Below, one piece after another: positions 41,946 to 50,233 of a stretch of 64,000 nucleotides of DNA. This DNA is from Cloacibacterium caeni (GTDB lineage Bacteria; Bacteroidota; Bacteroidia; Flavobacteriales; Weeksellaceae). The stretch is from assembly GCF_907163125.1 (NCBI RefSeq), contig NZ_OU015319.1, positions 124,001 through 188,000 of the forward strand. The letters run 5' to 3'. The notes beneath the pieces are model-generated. The model was given only the letters and a program-made list of their open reading frames with translations. It made no database searches and was not told the origin of the DNA. How positions within the stretch are numbered: position 1 is the stretch's first letter; the number at the start of each line of letters is the position of its first letter. The translations under genes were made by a program, and so were the position numbers.

Positions 41946-42562
41946 ATTTTAGAAAGTTCGGATAATTGATTTTTAGAATGTTCAAAGTTAATCATTTTCA
42001 TTTCGGTAGTTCCAAAGTCTTGGGCTTCTGTATTTACAAAAGTGGAATCGGAAATTCCCATAAACAGAAACACCGATTTTAGATAGCTTTCTTGAAAATC
42101 GAACGATTCCAAATTTTCATTTTTGCCGTAAAACATTGCACCTCTGGAAGTGATGACCAATAGTTTTTTATCGTTGAGTAAACCTTGCATTTCACTTTTT
42201 TCGTTTATGTAAAATGTGCGTCCAATTCTTACGATATTATCGATATACGCCTTTAATGTTGCCGAAATGGTAAAATTGTACATTGGCGAAGCAATCACGA
42301 TTTTATCCGCCCAAAACAATTCATCAATCAACGCATCTGAATTTGCTAAAATTGATTTCATTTCGTCCGTCCTGTTTTCGGGCAAAGTGTAATTTGCTTT
42401 TATGAATTCATCGGTTGGAAATGCTGGTGGATTAATGCCTACGTCACAGATTTTTAGGTTAAAATTTTGTTTTGTTGAAAGTTCTTTCAGAAAAAAATCC
42501 GTCAATTCTCTTGACTTCGAGTTTTGTACTCTTACGCTTGAATCGATTCTTAAAATATTCAT
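41939..42562 (-). CDS. FMN-dependent NADH-azoreductase family protein (cassette 4)
   Basis: This 207-residue flavodoxin-fold quinone/azo reductase has the phosphate-binding start ILRIDSSVRVQNSKSREL, the flavin loop SPMYNFTISATLKAYIDNIVR and VITSRGAMFY. Such enzymes reduce quinones and electrophiles with NAD(P)H and FMN. The start at 42560-42562 (MNILRID) is chosen because the 20 residues before it are not conserved-looking. It is divergent from the HxlR regulator 94 bases away, the classical arrangement for electrophile-responsive control. Confidence 0.88.
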   Translation of the reverse strand: MNILRIDSSVRVQNSKSRELTDFFLKELSTKQNFNLKICDVGINPPAFPTDEFIKANYTLPENRTDEMKSILANSDALIDELFWADKIVIASPMYNFTISATLKAYIDNIVRIGRTFYINEKSEMQGLLNDKKLLVITSRGAMFYGKNENLESFDFQESYLKSVFLFMGISDSTFVNTEAQDFGTTEMKMINFEHSKNQLSELSKIW

Positions 42563-42656
42563 ATTTTTGTAGTTGAATTTGAGCAAATTTATAGTAGTAG
42601 AAACGCTCTCACAATACCGCATTAATTAATCAATAGGGGATAAAAAAGTCAATTTT

Positions 42657-42992
42657 ATGGGGATAAAGGTTTTAACGATAGAAGAAAAAATGTGTCCGTT
42701 GGAAAAAGCAGTAAACGCCATTAATGGAAAATGGAAAATCTCCATCGTTTGGCAAATCAACGAAGGAAAAAAACGACCAAGCGAGTTTTTGCGTGGCATA
42801 AAAAATGTTGACCGAAGAGTACTCAATCAACAACTTTCTGAAATGGTTGAAGATGGATTGCTTACCAAAACTTCTTTTAATGAGCTTCCTCCTCGTGTTG
42901 AATATGAGTTGTCGGATTTAGGAAATGGTTTGGTAAAAATTCTTTGGGATTTAAACGAATGGGGAAAATCTTTGGACGGTTCGGGCGGTTAA
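42657..42992 (+). CDS. HxlR-family regulator (cassette 4)
   Basis: This 111-residue winged-helix protein has the HxlR signature CPLEKAVNAINGKWKISIVW, FLRGIKNVDRRVLNQQLSEM and GLLTKTSFNELPPRVEYELS. A conserved Cys near the N-terminus (KMCPLEKA) often senses electrophiles or oxidation. It is divergent from the azoreductase gene and probably represses it until a reactive compound is sensed. It is the only gene in the array read on the plus strand. Confidence 0.9.
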   Translation: MGIKVLTIEEKMCPLEKAVNAINGKWKISIVWQINEGKKRPSEFLRGIKNVDRRVLNQQLSEMVEDGLLTKTSFNELPPRVEYELSDLGNGLVKILWDLNEWGKSLDGSGG

Positions 42993-42994
42993 AA

Positions 42995-43067
42995 TTGCCT
43001 ACAACACGTAAATGTACGAAAGTTTTGTGAAACCACAAATATTTTTATTATTTATTGTAAGTGTTTA
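42995..43067 (-). other. attC-like site D, interrupted by IS982
   Basis: TTGCCTACAAC (42995-43005) follows the HxlR gene. On the minus strand it is the start core GTTGTAGGCA of cassette 4, matching its end core TGCCTACAAC at site C. The rest of the site (ACGTAAATGTACGAAAG and beyond) is cut by the IS982 insertion. Confidence 0.5.
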
Positions 43068-44066
43068 TTTTATATACCTGTTGTGCATTTAGCACAAATT
43101 AATTTTTAATTTGTTCAAACTTCTTTTGAGTACGAAGAAATTTAGGTATTGAATCATCGTAAAAGAAGTTATTTTCGATACTATTCTTGTTGCTAAACCT
43201 TGAAATGTTTTTGCAAAGTTGGTGTTGATTGTGAACTGTCCGCACAATTGCGAGATATTGGTTTCAATCCTCTTTCTTATTTTTGATTTCATTCTTGAAA
43301 ACTCTACAAAATTATGTTGGTTTTTACGCATCGGAACTGAAAGATTTATCCTAGAATAGTTGAATAAATCCATCTGAATTTCTTTGCTGACATATCCTCT
43401 ATCTCCTATTAACAAGCAATTCTGAAAATTTTCCTTAACATCATTAAGGTAATTAACATCATGGACATTTGCAGGCGAAAAATCGAAAGAATGAAAGATT
43501 CCATTCTTGTCGCAAACCGCATGAAGTTTATAACCAAAATATCTTGACTTCTGTGCTGCACAATACCCAAAAGAAGGTTTAATTTCATCCGTTGCGCAGA
43601 TTGCAGAGCGATTGGCTCTACTGATTTTGCATATTTCAATTGGTGTTGAATCGACAATAAATACATCGGTAAAATCTGCAAACTTGTTGCTTAAAGTTTG
43701 TCTGATTTTTTCAATGTAGGGAAAAAGTTTTCTCTTTCTTTTATTATAGACACTTCTTTCAATTTTTCCGTCCAAATCAGTTCCCGAAATACATCTAAAT
43801 AACTGTAATTCAGAGTTAATTGACATATATTCTGCAGTAATATTAAGTGCCACAAGTTCCAAATCAGACATTTTTGGAATTCTGACTTGCTTGTTAGTAG
43901 TTATATGTTTACAGGTATTTGTCAATTCTTTTAAAATAATTTTGTAGTTTTGAGTGAGATTGTTCATGTATTTATTGACTTGGTAATCAATTAAATATAC
44001 GATTTTTTAATCAAATGGACAATCTTTTTCTTTCTTAATTCCTAAATGCACAACAGGTTTTATATA
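43068..44066. mobile_element. IS982-family insertion sequence with target duplication
   Basis: A complete element lies at 43077-44057 (981 bp). It has perfect 16-base terminal inverted repeats CCTGTTGTGCATTTAG and CTAAATGCACAACAGG. It is flanked by a 9-base direct repeat TTTTATATA at 43068-43076 and 44058-44066. The intact ends and duplication suggest recent transposition. Confidence 0.92.
43089..43967 (-). CDS. IS982-family transposase
   Basis: The 292-residue DDE transposase fills the insertion sequence. Acidic motifs are visible in FIVDSTPIEICK, SPANVHDVNYLND with LLIGDRGYVSKEIQ, and the Glu in RKRIETNISQLCGQF. The length fits the family and the frame is undisturbed, so it is probably active. 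Its stop lies 12 bases inside the left inverted repeat end of the element. Confidence 0.93.
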   Translation of the reverse strand: MNNLTQNYKIILKELTNTCKHITTNKQVRIPKMSDLELVALNITAEYMSINSELQLFRCISGTDLDGKIERSVYNKRKRKLFPYIEKIRQTLSNKFADFTDVFIVDSTPIEICKISRANRSAICATDEIKPSFGYCAAQKSRYFGYKLHAVCDKNGIFHSFDFSPANVHDVNYLNDVKENFQNCLLIGDRGYVSKEIQMDLFNYSRINLSVPMRKNQHNFVEFSRMKSKIRKRIETNISQLCGQFTINTNFAKTFQGLATRIVSKITSFTMIQYLNFFVLKRSLNKLKINLC

Positions 44067-44451
44067 TGTTTTTTGTGTTTTTTTGGTTTCGTATTTTGTA
44101 TAGAATTAGTAAGTTGTATGTTTCGTTCTGTTTTTTAATCTATATAAAATGCGAAGTTAAATTGCTGTGTTATGGCTATTAATTTATGAGATTTATAATA
44201 ATATCATATTTTTATGATAAAAGAATACAAAAGGAATGTTTTTACCATTGTTTTTTAGCTTTATAACATGTTAATTTTTTTTTTAAAAAAACTAAATACA
44301 AAGCATATAAAACCTTTGCGATTAAAAGAACATAACAACGTTATCACTTTTTTTATCTTATCATTCTTAGCAGGGTCTCCCTAGCGCTCGTGCTTACAAT
44401 AAATAAAAGATGAGCAGTAATACAAATTTTACAGATTAATGAAAATAGGTT
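44067..44451. other. AT-rich non-coding stretch between IS982 and the IS110 remnant
   Basis: I see no gene here. It has long A/T runs, a CATAACAACGTTATC palindrome-like word near 44330 that looks like fused AAC/GTT cores, and a short GC-richer patch near 44373-44397. Confidence 0.4.
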
Positions 44452-44637
44452 ATGCAGACACGGGCAAGATGCTTGTGCCAACAACGGAAACTCAAATTAT
44501 ACTACGAACGAAAAAAAGGAGAAGGCAAACACAGTTTATTAGCCTTAAATAATGTAAAATGCAAACTGGTAAGCCGCATTTTTGCAGTCATCAAACGAGA
44601 AACGCCCTATGTAAAAACCCATCAATTTGCCAATTGA
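44452..44637 (+). pseudogene. IS110-family transposase C-terminal fragment
   Basis: The frame encodes LKLYYERKKGEGKHSLLALNN, KCKLVSRIFAVIKRETPYV, the C-terminal signature of IS110/IS1111 DEDD transposases; the catalytic N-terminal part is missing. It ends next to a truncated attC-like site at 44664-44685. IS1111-type elements are known to target attC sites, which fits this position. Confidence 0.75.
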
Positions 44638-44663
44638 AAATATTTAAAATTTTTCTTGTTTTT

Positions 44664-44685
44664 TGACATAGAATATGTTAGCTGC
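44664..44685 (-). other. Truncated attC-like site E
   Basis: GCAGCTAACAT (minus strand) overlaps the stop codon of the HEPN-like gene and is nearly complementary to the start core GTTATCTGCA at site F. It continues ATTCTATGTCA, nearly the same as at 34732-34746. Confidence 0.5.
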
Positions 44686-45226
44686 TGAGCAAATCATCTT
44701 TTTGTTCATAATAAGTATCAAATAGAAAGTAAGTTTCGTTAATTAAATCAACTATTTTTCTAAGAGACTCTGGTGTAAACTGCCAATAATGTTGTTTCAA
44801 ACCATTTTTTTCAAAATTTAGTTTTACAAAAGTATAGCCTTTTTCATTCATATTATACCATTCAGCATGTACTACAGCATTTCTTAAAGTTGCACATCTC
44901 TTAAGTTTTTCAATTAATTCATTTAAAATTGGAATTTCATTATCACAACCTATTTCCATTGATTTAATTATTCTATTAAACAAATCAACTTTTGCGGAAA
45001 AATTCATTTTGTAAGTAATTAATGCTCCTATTTCGTCAGTTCTATCAGATATTATTTGCCAAATAGCGTTGTTTAAACTCTCATCAAGTTTATTAAAATC
45101 ATGCACAATGTAACCAATTAATGGAGCGGTTTGTTGTAAGAATGATTCATATTCCTCATTATTTTCATCATAATAAGTGTGATTTTCATTTGAGTACTGA
45201 CCAAATTGGAATTTTTCTTCCTTCAT
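44678..45226 (-). CDS. HEPN-like small protein (cassette 5)
   Basis: This 182-residue helical protein contains RCATLRNAVVHAEWYNM. RNAVVH fits the Rx4-6H motif of HEPN ribonucleases, usually preceded by a helix as here. HEPN proteins are frequent toxin or abortive-infection RNases, although inactive C-terminal binding versions exist. The ATG at 45224-45226 is chosen because the four residues before it need a TTG start. It is the sole gene of its cassette and has no adjacent MNT antitoxin. Confidence 0.6.
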   Translation of the reverse strand: MKEEKFQFGQYSNENHTYYDENNEEYESFLQQTAPLIGYIVHDFNKLDESLNNAIWQIISDRTDEIGALITYKMNFSAKVDLFNRIIKSMEIGCDNEIPILNELIEKLKRCATLRNAVVHAEWYNMNEKGYTFVKLNFEKNGLKQHYWQFTPESLRKIVDLINETYFLFDTYYEQKDDLLSS

Positions 45227-45253
45227 TTTAATTGACAATCATGGTTTTTGCTT

Positions 45254-45386
45254 TGCAGATAACGGTTTGGGGCTTTGCGATGGTGGGGCAATCGAAGAAC
45301 GTTAGTTGATGATTGCACCAAAGCTCAATAGTAGCACAAATGTTGAGCCTTTAACTTTCAGCCCCACTATTGCAAAACCCTTGTGC
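45254..45386 (-). other. attC-like recombination site F
   Basis: Arms GGGCTTTGCGATGGTGGGGC (45270-45289) and GCCCCACTATTGCAAAACCC (45361-45380) pair with three G:U-type differences. The core GTTATCTGCA (minus strand, 45254-45263) starts cassette 5. The other end is cut by an IS end, CTGTTGCACAACTC, at 45387-45400. Confidence 0.6.
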
Positions 45387-45590
45387 CTGTTGCACAACTC
45401 AAATATAGTTAAAAACTGTTATTTATGATATGAAATTTTCGTAAATTTAAATATGCAAGGACGAAAACACTTTACATCACAACTGTTCTACGAACTCAGT
45501 CTAGATATGCTAGTTCCTGAGGATAATTATTATAGAAAATTGTTAACGGAGCTCGATTTACATTTTATATATAAATCAAATCAAAAATGA
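45387..45590 (+). pseudogene. IS1182-like element: left end and 5' transposase fragment
   Basis: CTGTTGCACAACTC (45387-45400) is the likely terminal repeat. A frame at 45453-45590 encodes MQGRKHFTSQLFYELSLDML, VPEDNYYRKLLTEL, the N-terminus of IS1182-family transposases, then stops after 45 residues. The rest is gone. Confidence 0.7.
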
Positions 45591-45646
45591 AGTGCAAAAA
45601 TCACCCTTGTTTTGTTACGAAAATTTAGTAAATTTGGGTTTGTTTT

Positions 45647-47016
45647 ATGATAAGAATGAATTTTAAACGACATATTTTTTGATGAGTTGGTTCAATGGAA
45701 AACGAGTTCTAATGCCATACCGTTGATACTAAGAGGAGCTCGACAAGTAGGAAAACGACCTTGGTTCGTAGTTTCGGGGAAAGTTATACCCATTTTATAG
45801 AGTTTAATTTAGAAAAAAGCGAAGATGCTAATCTCGTAGAACGGAGTAATAGTGTGCAGGAATTGGTCAATTTTTTGCATTAAAAAATGAAATCTCTCCA
45901 AAAGATTTTCCCTAGACACTGCTTTTTATTGATGAAATCCAGGAATCCGAAAAAGCTATTTCTTTTTTGCGGTATTTTTATGAGGACTTGCCAGAATTGA
46001 ATGTCATTGCTGCGGGGTCTTTGCTGGAGCATACCTTAAAGAAAACTAAAAATTATCCAGTAGGTAGGATTAATTATCTGTATTTGTTTCCTTTAAATTT
46101 TCAGGAATATCTTGAAGCACAGGGGAAAAAGAATTTGTTAGAAAGATTTCGGAATGTTCCCGTTGACGACATTGCCCACGAACTTTTGATGAAAGAATTC
46201 CACACCTATTGTATTATTGGGGGAATGCCCGAAATTGTTGTCAACTATGTTGCTCATAAAGATTTATTATTCCTTCCACAGATTTATGAAAGTATTTGGA
46301 ATACCTACAAAGATGATGTGATAAAATATGCAGATAGTAAATCGGAAGAAAATGTGATGCAACACATCGTAAATACCGCTGCATCATTTGTTGACCAACG
46401 GATTAAATTTCAAAATTTCGGACACTCTAATTATAAGTCGAGGGAAGTGAGCGAGGCATTCAATAATTTAGATGCCGCAAAGGTCATTCAGGTAATTTAT
46501 CCTTGTACCAATGTAGAGCCGCCAATTCTTCCAGATTATAAAAAATCGCCACGATTACAATTTTTGGATACAGGAATTTTAAATTTTGATCAGAATATTC
46601 AAGCCGATTTGTTGCTAATGAAAGACCTTAACGAAGCATACAAAGGAGCGATTATCCCTCATATTATCAATCAGGAAGTTTTGTCTTTGAATACTACGGA
46701 TTACAAAAAGACCAACTTTTGGGTTCGGGACAAAACGCAATCGTCAGCAGAGGTTGATTTGCTCATTGCTCACGGGAAATTCTTGATTCCTATTGAAATT
46801 AAATCGGGGAAAACGGGAAGTTTGAAATCCTTGCATCAATTTGTGAATCAAGCCCCTCATCAATTCGCAGTCAGAATGTATGGAGGGAAATTCAACATTG
46901 AAGAAACTGTTACACCAGAAGGGAAACCTTACTTGTTAATGAATTTGCCTTACTATTTAGGGACGTATTTAAAACAATATATCAATTACTTTATCACTAA
47001 ATACAATGTCGAATAA
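45647..47016 (+). pseudogene. Disrupted AAA ATPase of the DUF4143 family
   Basis: The gene should encode an ATPase of about 450 residues with a C-terminal DUF4143 nuclease-like domain. The first 320 bases carry three homopolymer frame changes: in KRHIF-DELVQW (T run), inside the Walker A motif RGARQVGK-TTLV (A run), and near NF-ALKNEI (T run). There is also an in-frame TAG before LLFIDEIQ. From 45967 on a long intact frame of 349 residues covers IAAGSLLEHTL through DUF4143, with PIEIKSGKTG near the end. No complete ATPase can be made unless the changes are sequence errors. Confidence 0.8.
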
Positions 47017-47029
47017 TTTTATTACCAAT

Positions 47030-47660
47030 AATAAACAACAAAAAACACTAAAAGGAAGATTGAATAATTTGATTTCCATTAGTGATAAGCTGAAATTTCT
47101 GGTAGGTTATTTTTATTTTTCAGGATGGTCAGATATCTACTTAAGTCTTCAAAAAAATCCTCAATAAAAAATAAAATTGTTAGTGGGGTTACACCTTTGT
47201 AATTATTTAGGCACTCAAACGAAAAACTCCTAAAAACAATGAAGTTTATAATGTTGATACTTTTCATAGGCAACAAGAGTTTTTAGATGATATAGATTCG
47301 GATATTCAATTATTTAAAGATATTCAAAAGCGACTGAAAGACTTAAAATTAGTAGAGAATGATCCTAAGCAGGAAGAAATTATAAAAAAATAAAACGCCT
47401 TCTAGCTAATGAGCCGAACAGAAAAATTATTCTGTTTTCAGAATATGTAGATACAATTCATCATCTTGAGAAACGATTCAAATCAGAATTGAAGAATGAA
47501 GTATTGGTTTGCGATGGTAAAGTTTCAAAAGATTTAGCAAGACATTTAAACAGTGATTTTAATGCACAATATAATAGGGGTTAAAAACAGCTCATTTTAA
47601 AATATTATTAACTTCAGACAAGTTATCCGAAGGGTTTAATAGCATAAAGTCTTTATTTAT
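47030..47660 (+). pseudogene. Remnant of a PLD-helicase-type SF2 protein
   Basis: Broken frames read SISDKLKFLVGYFYFSGW (a phospholipase-D-like start), then EEIIKK, KRLLANEPNRKIILFSEYVDT, KNEVLVCDGKVSKDLARHL and LTSDKLSEGF, the last being a helicase motif V. Central ATPase motifs are missing and there are several stops and frame changes. It is probably an old deleted helicase gene. Confidence 0.65.
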
Positions 47661-47787
47661 TAGACAATGTATTTAATACTAAATTTATATATCTAATTGC
47701 ATATAATTATTGCAAATTTAATTATTTTATACGTTTTTGCATATAATTTAATATATTTGCATAAAATAATTGCAAAAGCATATAATT

Positions 47788-48000
47788 ATGTACGTTAACC
47801 TAGCCAATTTTATAAAGACAAAAAGGAAAGAAGCCAATCTTACCCAACAAGAATTTGCGGAAAGAGCTGGTGTTGCATTAACTGTGGTTCGGAAAATAGA
47901 ACAGGGAAAAGAAAATCTCAGCTTGTCAAAAGTAAATCAGGTACTTCTGATGTTTGGGAGTAAACTTGTTCCTGCCAATTTAAAAGAAATTGAAAAATGA
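47788..48000 (+). CDS. HipB-like regulator of a split HipA system
   Basis: This 70-residue XRE-type protein (LANFIKTKRKEANLTQQEFAE, GVALTVVRKIEQGKENLSL) is the first gene of a three-gene set. The ATG at 47788 is chosen over a TTG six codons upstream. Its stop overlaps the next start by four bases. Upstream DNA has several GCATATAATT words (about 47697-47787) that may be operator sites. Confidence 0.85.
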   Translation: MYVNLANFIKTKRKEANLTQQEFAERAGVALTVVRKIEQGKENLSLSKVNQVLLMFGSKLVPANLKEIEK

Positions 48001-48332
48001 GACAGGGAAAAGTTTTTTATCAAAATCATTTTGCAGGAGTCGTTACGGAAACCAACGATGGAGATTACACCTTTGAATATGATAATGATTATATTCAAAA
48101 ATTTCCGTATCAATTCATTACCTTTTCAATGCCTGTTTCCGAGAAATTATATAGAGAAAATAGGTTGTTCCCTTTTTTTGAAGGATTAATTCCAGAAGGT
48201 TGGCTTTTGGAAATTGCCTCCGAAAGTTGGAAAATCAACAAAAACGACAGAATGGGATTGCTTTTGGCGTGTTGCAAAAATTGCATTGGTGCAGTAAGTG
48301 TAGAACCTTTAATTGTGAAAAGTGATGGGTAA
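47997..48332 (+). CDS. HipS-like small protein (HipA N-subdomain 1)
   Basis: This 111-residue protein corresponds to the N-terminal subdomain of HipA: RQGKVFYQNHFAGVVTETNDG, then FPFFEGLIPEGWLLEIASESW and DRMGLLLACCKNCIGAVSV. In HipBST systems this part is a separate protein, HipS, which acts as the antitoxin against the kinase HipT. It overlaps hipB by four bases and the kinase gene by eight, so all three are translationally coupled. Confidence 0.82.
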   Translation: MRQGKVFYQNHFAGVVTETNDGDYTFEYDNDYIQKFPYQFITFSMPVSEKLYRENRLFPFFEGLIPEGWLLEIASESWKINKNDRMGLLLACCKNCIGAVSVEPLIVKSDG

Positions 48333-49266
48333 AAAATGTCTATATTGCTATCAAGAAGTAATGGGCGAAGAGGATTTTCATCCGCATTGCAGTCAGAAAT
48401 TCTTTGGGACAACTAATCCTCCAATTTTAGATTATACGTTGCAGGAAATGGAAATTTTGGCAAAACAAGTCATTGAAACTTCCGTTGCAGTTCCAGGAGT
48501 TCAGCCAAAATTATCGATGGGCTTCATTAAAGATGTTCTAAAGGATGCAAACAGAGGTAGATTAACGGTTGTTGGTGCTTTGGGAGGTAACTATATTTTA
48601 AAACCGCAAAATTCCACTTTTTCGGAGATGCCCGAAAATGAACATCTGACGATGAAAATGGCTGAAATATGCGGTATTACTACCGTGATGTCCTCACTCA
48701 TTCGTTTAAAATCTGGCGAATTATCCTACATTACAAAACGAATTGACAGAGACGATAATGGAAACAAAATTCATATGCTGGATATGTTTCAAATCTTAGA
48801 AGCATTTGATAAATATCGTGGTTCAGTAGAGAAGGTTGGAAAAGCGATTAAAGAGCATTCTGCAAACACTTTATTAGATTTAATGAGGTTTTATGAAATA
48901 GTAATTTTCTGTTACATTACAGGAAATAATGATATGCATCTCAAAAATTTTTCGCTCATATTAAATGGTGAAAATTGGGAAATATCTCCTGCTTACGATT
49001 TGCTCAACGTTCAACTTCATTTACCTGAAGATAAAGAAGAATCAGCATTAACTATTGGTGGAAAAAAGAAAAAACTTTCCAAAAGCGATTTTATTAATTT
49101 AGGATTAAAATTAGGATTAAACCAAAAACAAGTGGAGAATACTTTTAAACGTTTTCTAAAATCAGAGAAGAAAATGTTATCACTCATTCATCAATCCTAT
49201 TTAAGTAAAGAACATCAAGAAAAATACATCAAACTGCTCCAAAATAGATTGCTAATCTTTCAATAA
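48325..49266 (+). CDS. HipT-like kinase (HipA without its N-subdomain)
   Basis: This is a 313-residue HipA-type kinase core. The N-terminus has a small Cys/His cluster (CLYC and HPHC). The Gly-rich, autophosphorylation-type loop is VPGVQPKLSM, the catalytic loop GNNDMHLKNFSL and the metal motif ISPAYDLLN. HipT kinases phosphorylate tRNA synthetases and are neutralised by HipS. ATG at 48325 is preferred over the GTG one codon upstream. It is the last gene before the right attachment site. Confidence 0.85.
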   Translation: MGKKCLYCYQEVMGEEDFHPHCSQKFFGTTNPPILDYTLQEMEILAKQVIETSVAVPGVQPKLSMGFIKDVLKDANRGRLTVVGALGGNYILKPQNSTFSEMPENEHLTMKMAEICGITTVMSSLIRLKSGELSYITKRIDRDDNGNKIHMLDMFQILEAFDKYRGSVEKVGKAIKEHSANTLLDLMRFYEIVIFCYITGNNDMHLKNFSLILNGENWEISPAYDLLNVQLHLPEDKEESALTIGGKKKKLSKSDFINLGLKLGLNQKQVENTFKRFLKSEKKMLSLIHQSYLSKEHQEKYIKLLQNRLLIFQ

Positions 49267-49421
49267 AAAATTATATTTTTTTTCACCGACAAATTTAATG
49301 TATGAAATAATACGCGTTAATCTTTAATTTTGATATTTATGAATTATTTTTCAAAAATTAATAAATTAAAGAAAACGGCAAAAAGAATAAAAAAGAAGAC
49401 AATGTTCACGATCTTTTATCT

Positions 49422-49438
49422 GTACCTTATTTGTACCG
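49422..49438. other. Candidate attachment site, right end
   Basis: GTACCTTATTTGTACCG matches the left copy at 21287-21303 except for one base. Confidence 0.5.
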
Positions 49439-49514
49439 TAAAATCATAACTAATTGATTATCATATATCGTTATTTTTGAAGAAGTGAAGTAAATCACGA
49501 TAAATATTAATATC

Positions 49515-49547
49515 AAATCCCAATCAGTAATGGTTGGGATTTTTTTT
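49515..49547 (+). terminator. Hairpin terminator at the element junction
   Basis: AAATCCCAA (49515-49523) and TTGGGATTT with a run of T follow the right attachment site. Confidence 0.65.
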
Positions 49548-49633
49548 GTGAAGTTTTATTAAAATTAAACGCCATGAATTTTCAAACGACTTCTTTTGAC
49601 TTTTCTTCAGGCTTTCTTTGTTAAAAAAAAGTT

Positions 49634-49864
49634 ATGGCACAAATTGTAGAATTTAACGGATTTACGTTTAAGATTAATCCAGAAAACAGAAAAGAATTAT
49701 TGATTAAGAGAACTACTGCAAAGAACTTTACTTCATTTAAAAGTTTCGAAGCTACCATTCATTATTTGTTGAGTTCTAAAAATCTGATGGTAATTTTTAC
49801 CGATAATGGTTTTTATGATTCACTGAATCCACTTTCGGGAAATTGGGTCAATTTCAGAGTTTAA
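49634..49864 (+). CDS. Small protein, unknown
   Basis: This 76-residue soluble protein (MAQIVEFNGFTFKINPENRK, FTSFKSFEATIHYLLSSKNL) has no recognised family and no membrane segment. The next small gene starts 20 bases after its stop. The pair and the following genes form an accessory cluster beside the element. Confidence 0.55.
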   Translation: MAQIVEFNGFTFKINPENRKELLIKRTTAKNFTSFKSFEATIHYLLSSKNLMVIFTDNGFYDSLNPLSGNWVNFRV

Positions 49865-49884
49865 GAAATGTTTTTATTCAAAAT

Positions 49885-50106
49885 ATGCCACAATATCGAT
49901 TCACTACGATAAGAGATTTGAATACTTTTTCTACGATTCTTCAGAAGAATTGGGTAGTGGAAGTAAAGTGCATTGCGCAGAATAATCCTCTACTTTTATT
50001 AGAAGATAGAATGAAAATAGCGGCTGCAGTGGAAGAAAAATATGATACAGTTTGCAATCCGCTTTCTGTAAATCTTCACAATTTTAAAATAGAGAAATTG
50101 GAATGA
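49885..50106 (+). CDS. Small protein, unknown
   Basis: This 73-residue protein (MPQYRFTTIRDLNTFSTILQ, then ALQNNPLLLLED-like AQNNPLLLLEDRMKIAAAVE) has no recognised domain. The start at 49885 is chosen because upstream in-frame residues overlap the previous gene. It is probably co-transcribed with the 76-residue gene before it. Confidence 0.5.
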   Translation: MPQYRFTTIRDLNTFSTILQKNWVVEVKCIAQNNPLLLLEDRMKIAAAVEEKYDTVCNPLSVNLHNFKIEKLE

Positions 50107-50233
50107 AAAATTAAACGCTAATTAAAATTATTGTTCATAAAAAAAATTTTTCTCCAAGTCTTACTTTGTCTGAGTAAGGCTTTTTCTTTGCCAAGAAATA
50201 TTGATTTCATTAAAATTAAAAAAATCCAATACC

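Larger units (their letters stand above)
21287..49438. mobile_element. Integrative mobilizable element, about 28 kb
   Basis: This is the stretch between two copies of GTACCwTATTTGTACCG (21287-21303 and 49422-49438, 16 of 17 identical). It opens with an excisionase-like gene and a tyrosine recombinase, carries VapE, a Toprim primase, an iteron cluster, a mobilization protein, a relaxase and a third mob protein. The cargo is two HipA systems, the Cas12f-sigma locus, a cassette array and IS debris. No VirB/Tra conjugation genes are present, so transfer would need a helper. The boundaries are inferred from the repeat and gene content. Confidence 0.65.
49267..49633. other. Right end of the element and junction region
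   Basis: This 367-base gap holds AT-rich DNA, the candidate attachment site (49422-49438) and a hairpin AAATCCCAA/TTGGGATTT with T run (49515-49547). I see no gene. Confidence 0.6.

Noticed and set aside
44452-44637. Independent 61-residue gene
   Set aside because: The sequence matches only the C-terminus of IS110-type transposases.
35391-45386. Calling a complete classical integron
   Set aside because: No intI gene or attI site is seen in the window and the core sites deviate from GTTRRRY, so only attC-like cassette sites are claimed.
45967-47016. Intact DUF4143 protein starting at 45967
   Set aside because: Upstream sequence clearly encodes the missing ATPase N-terminus in broken frames, so this is the tail of a disrupted gene.
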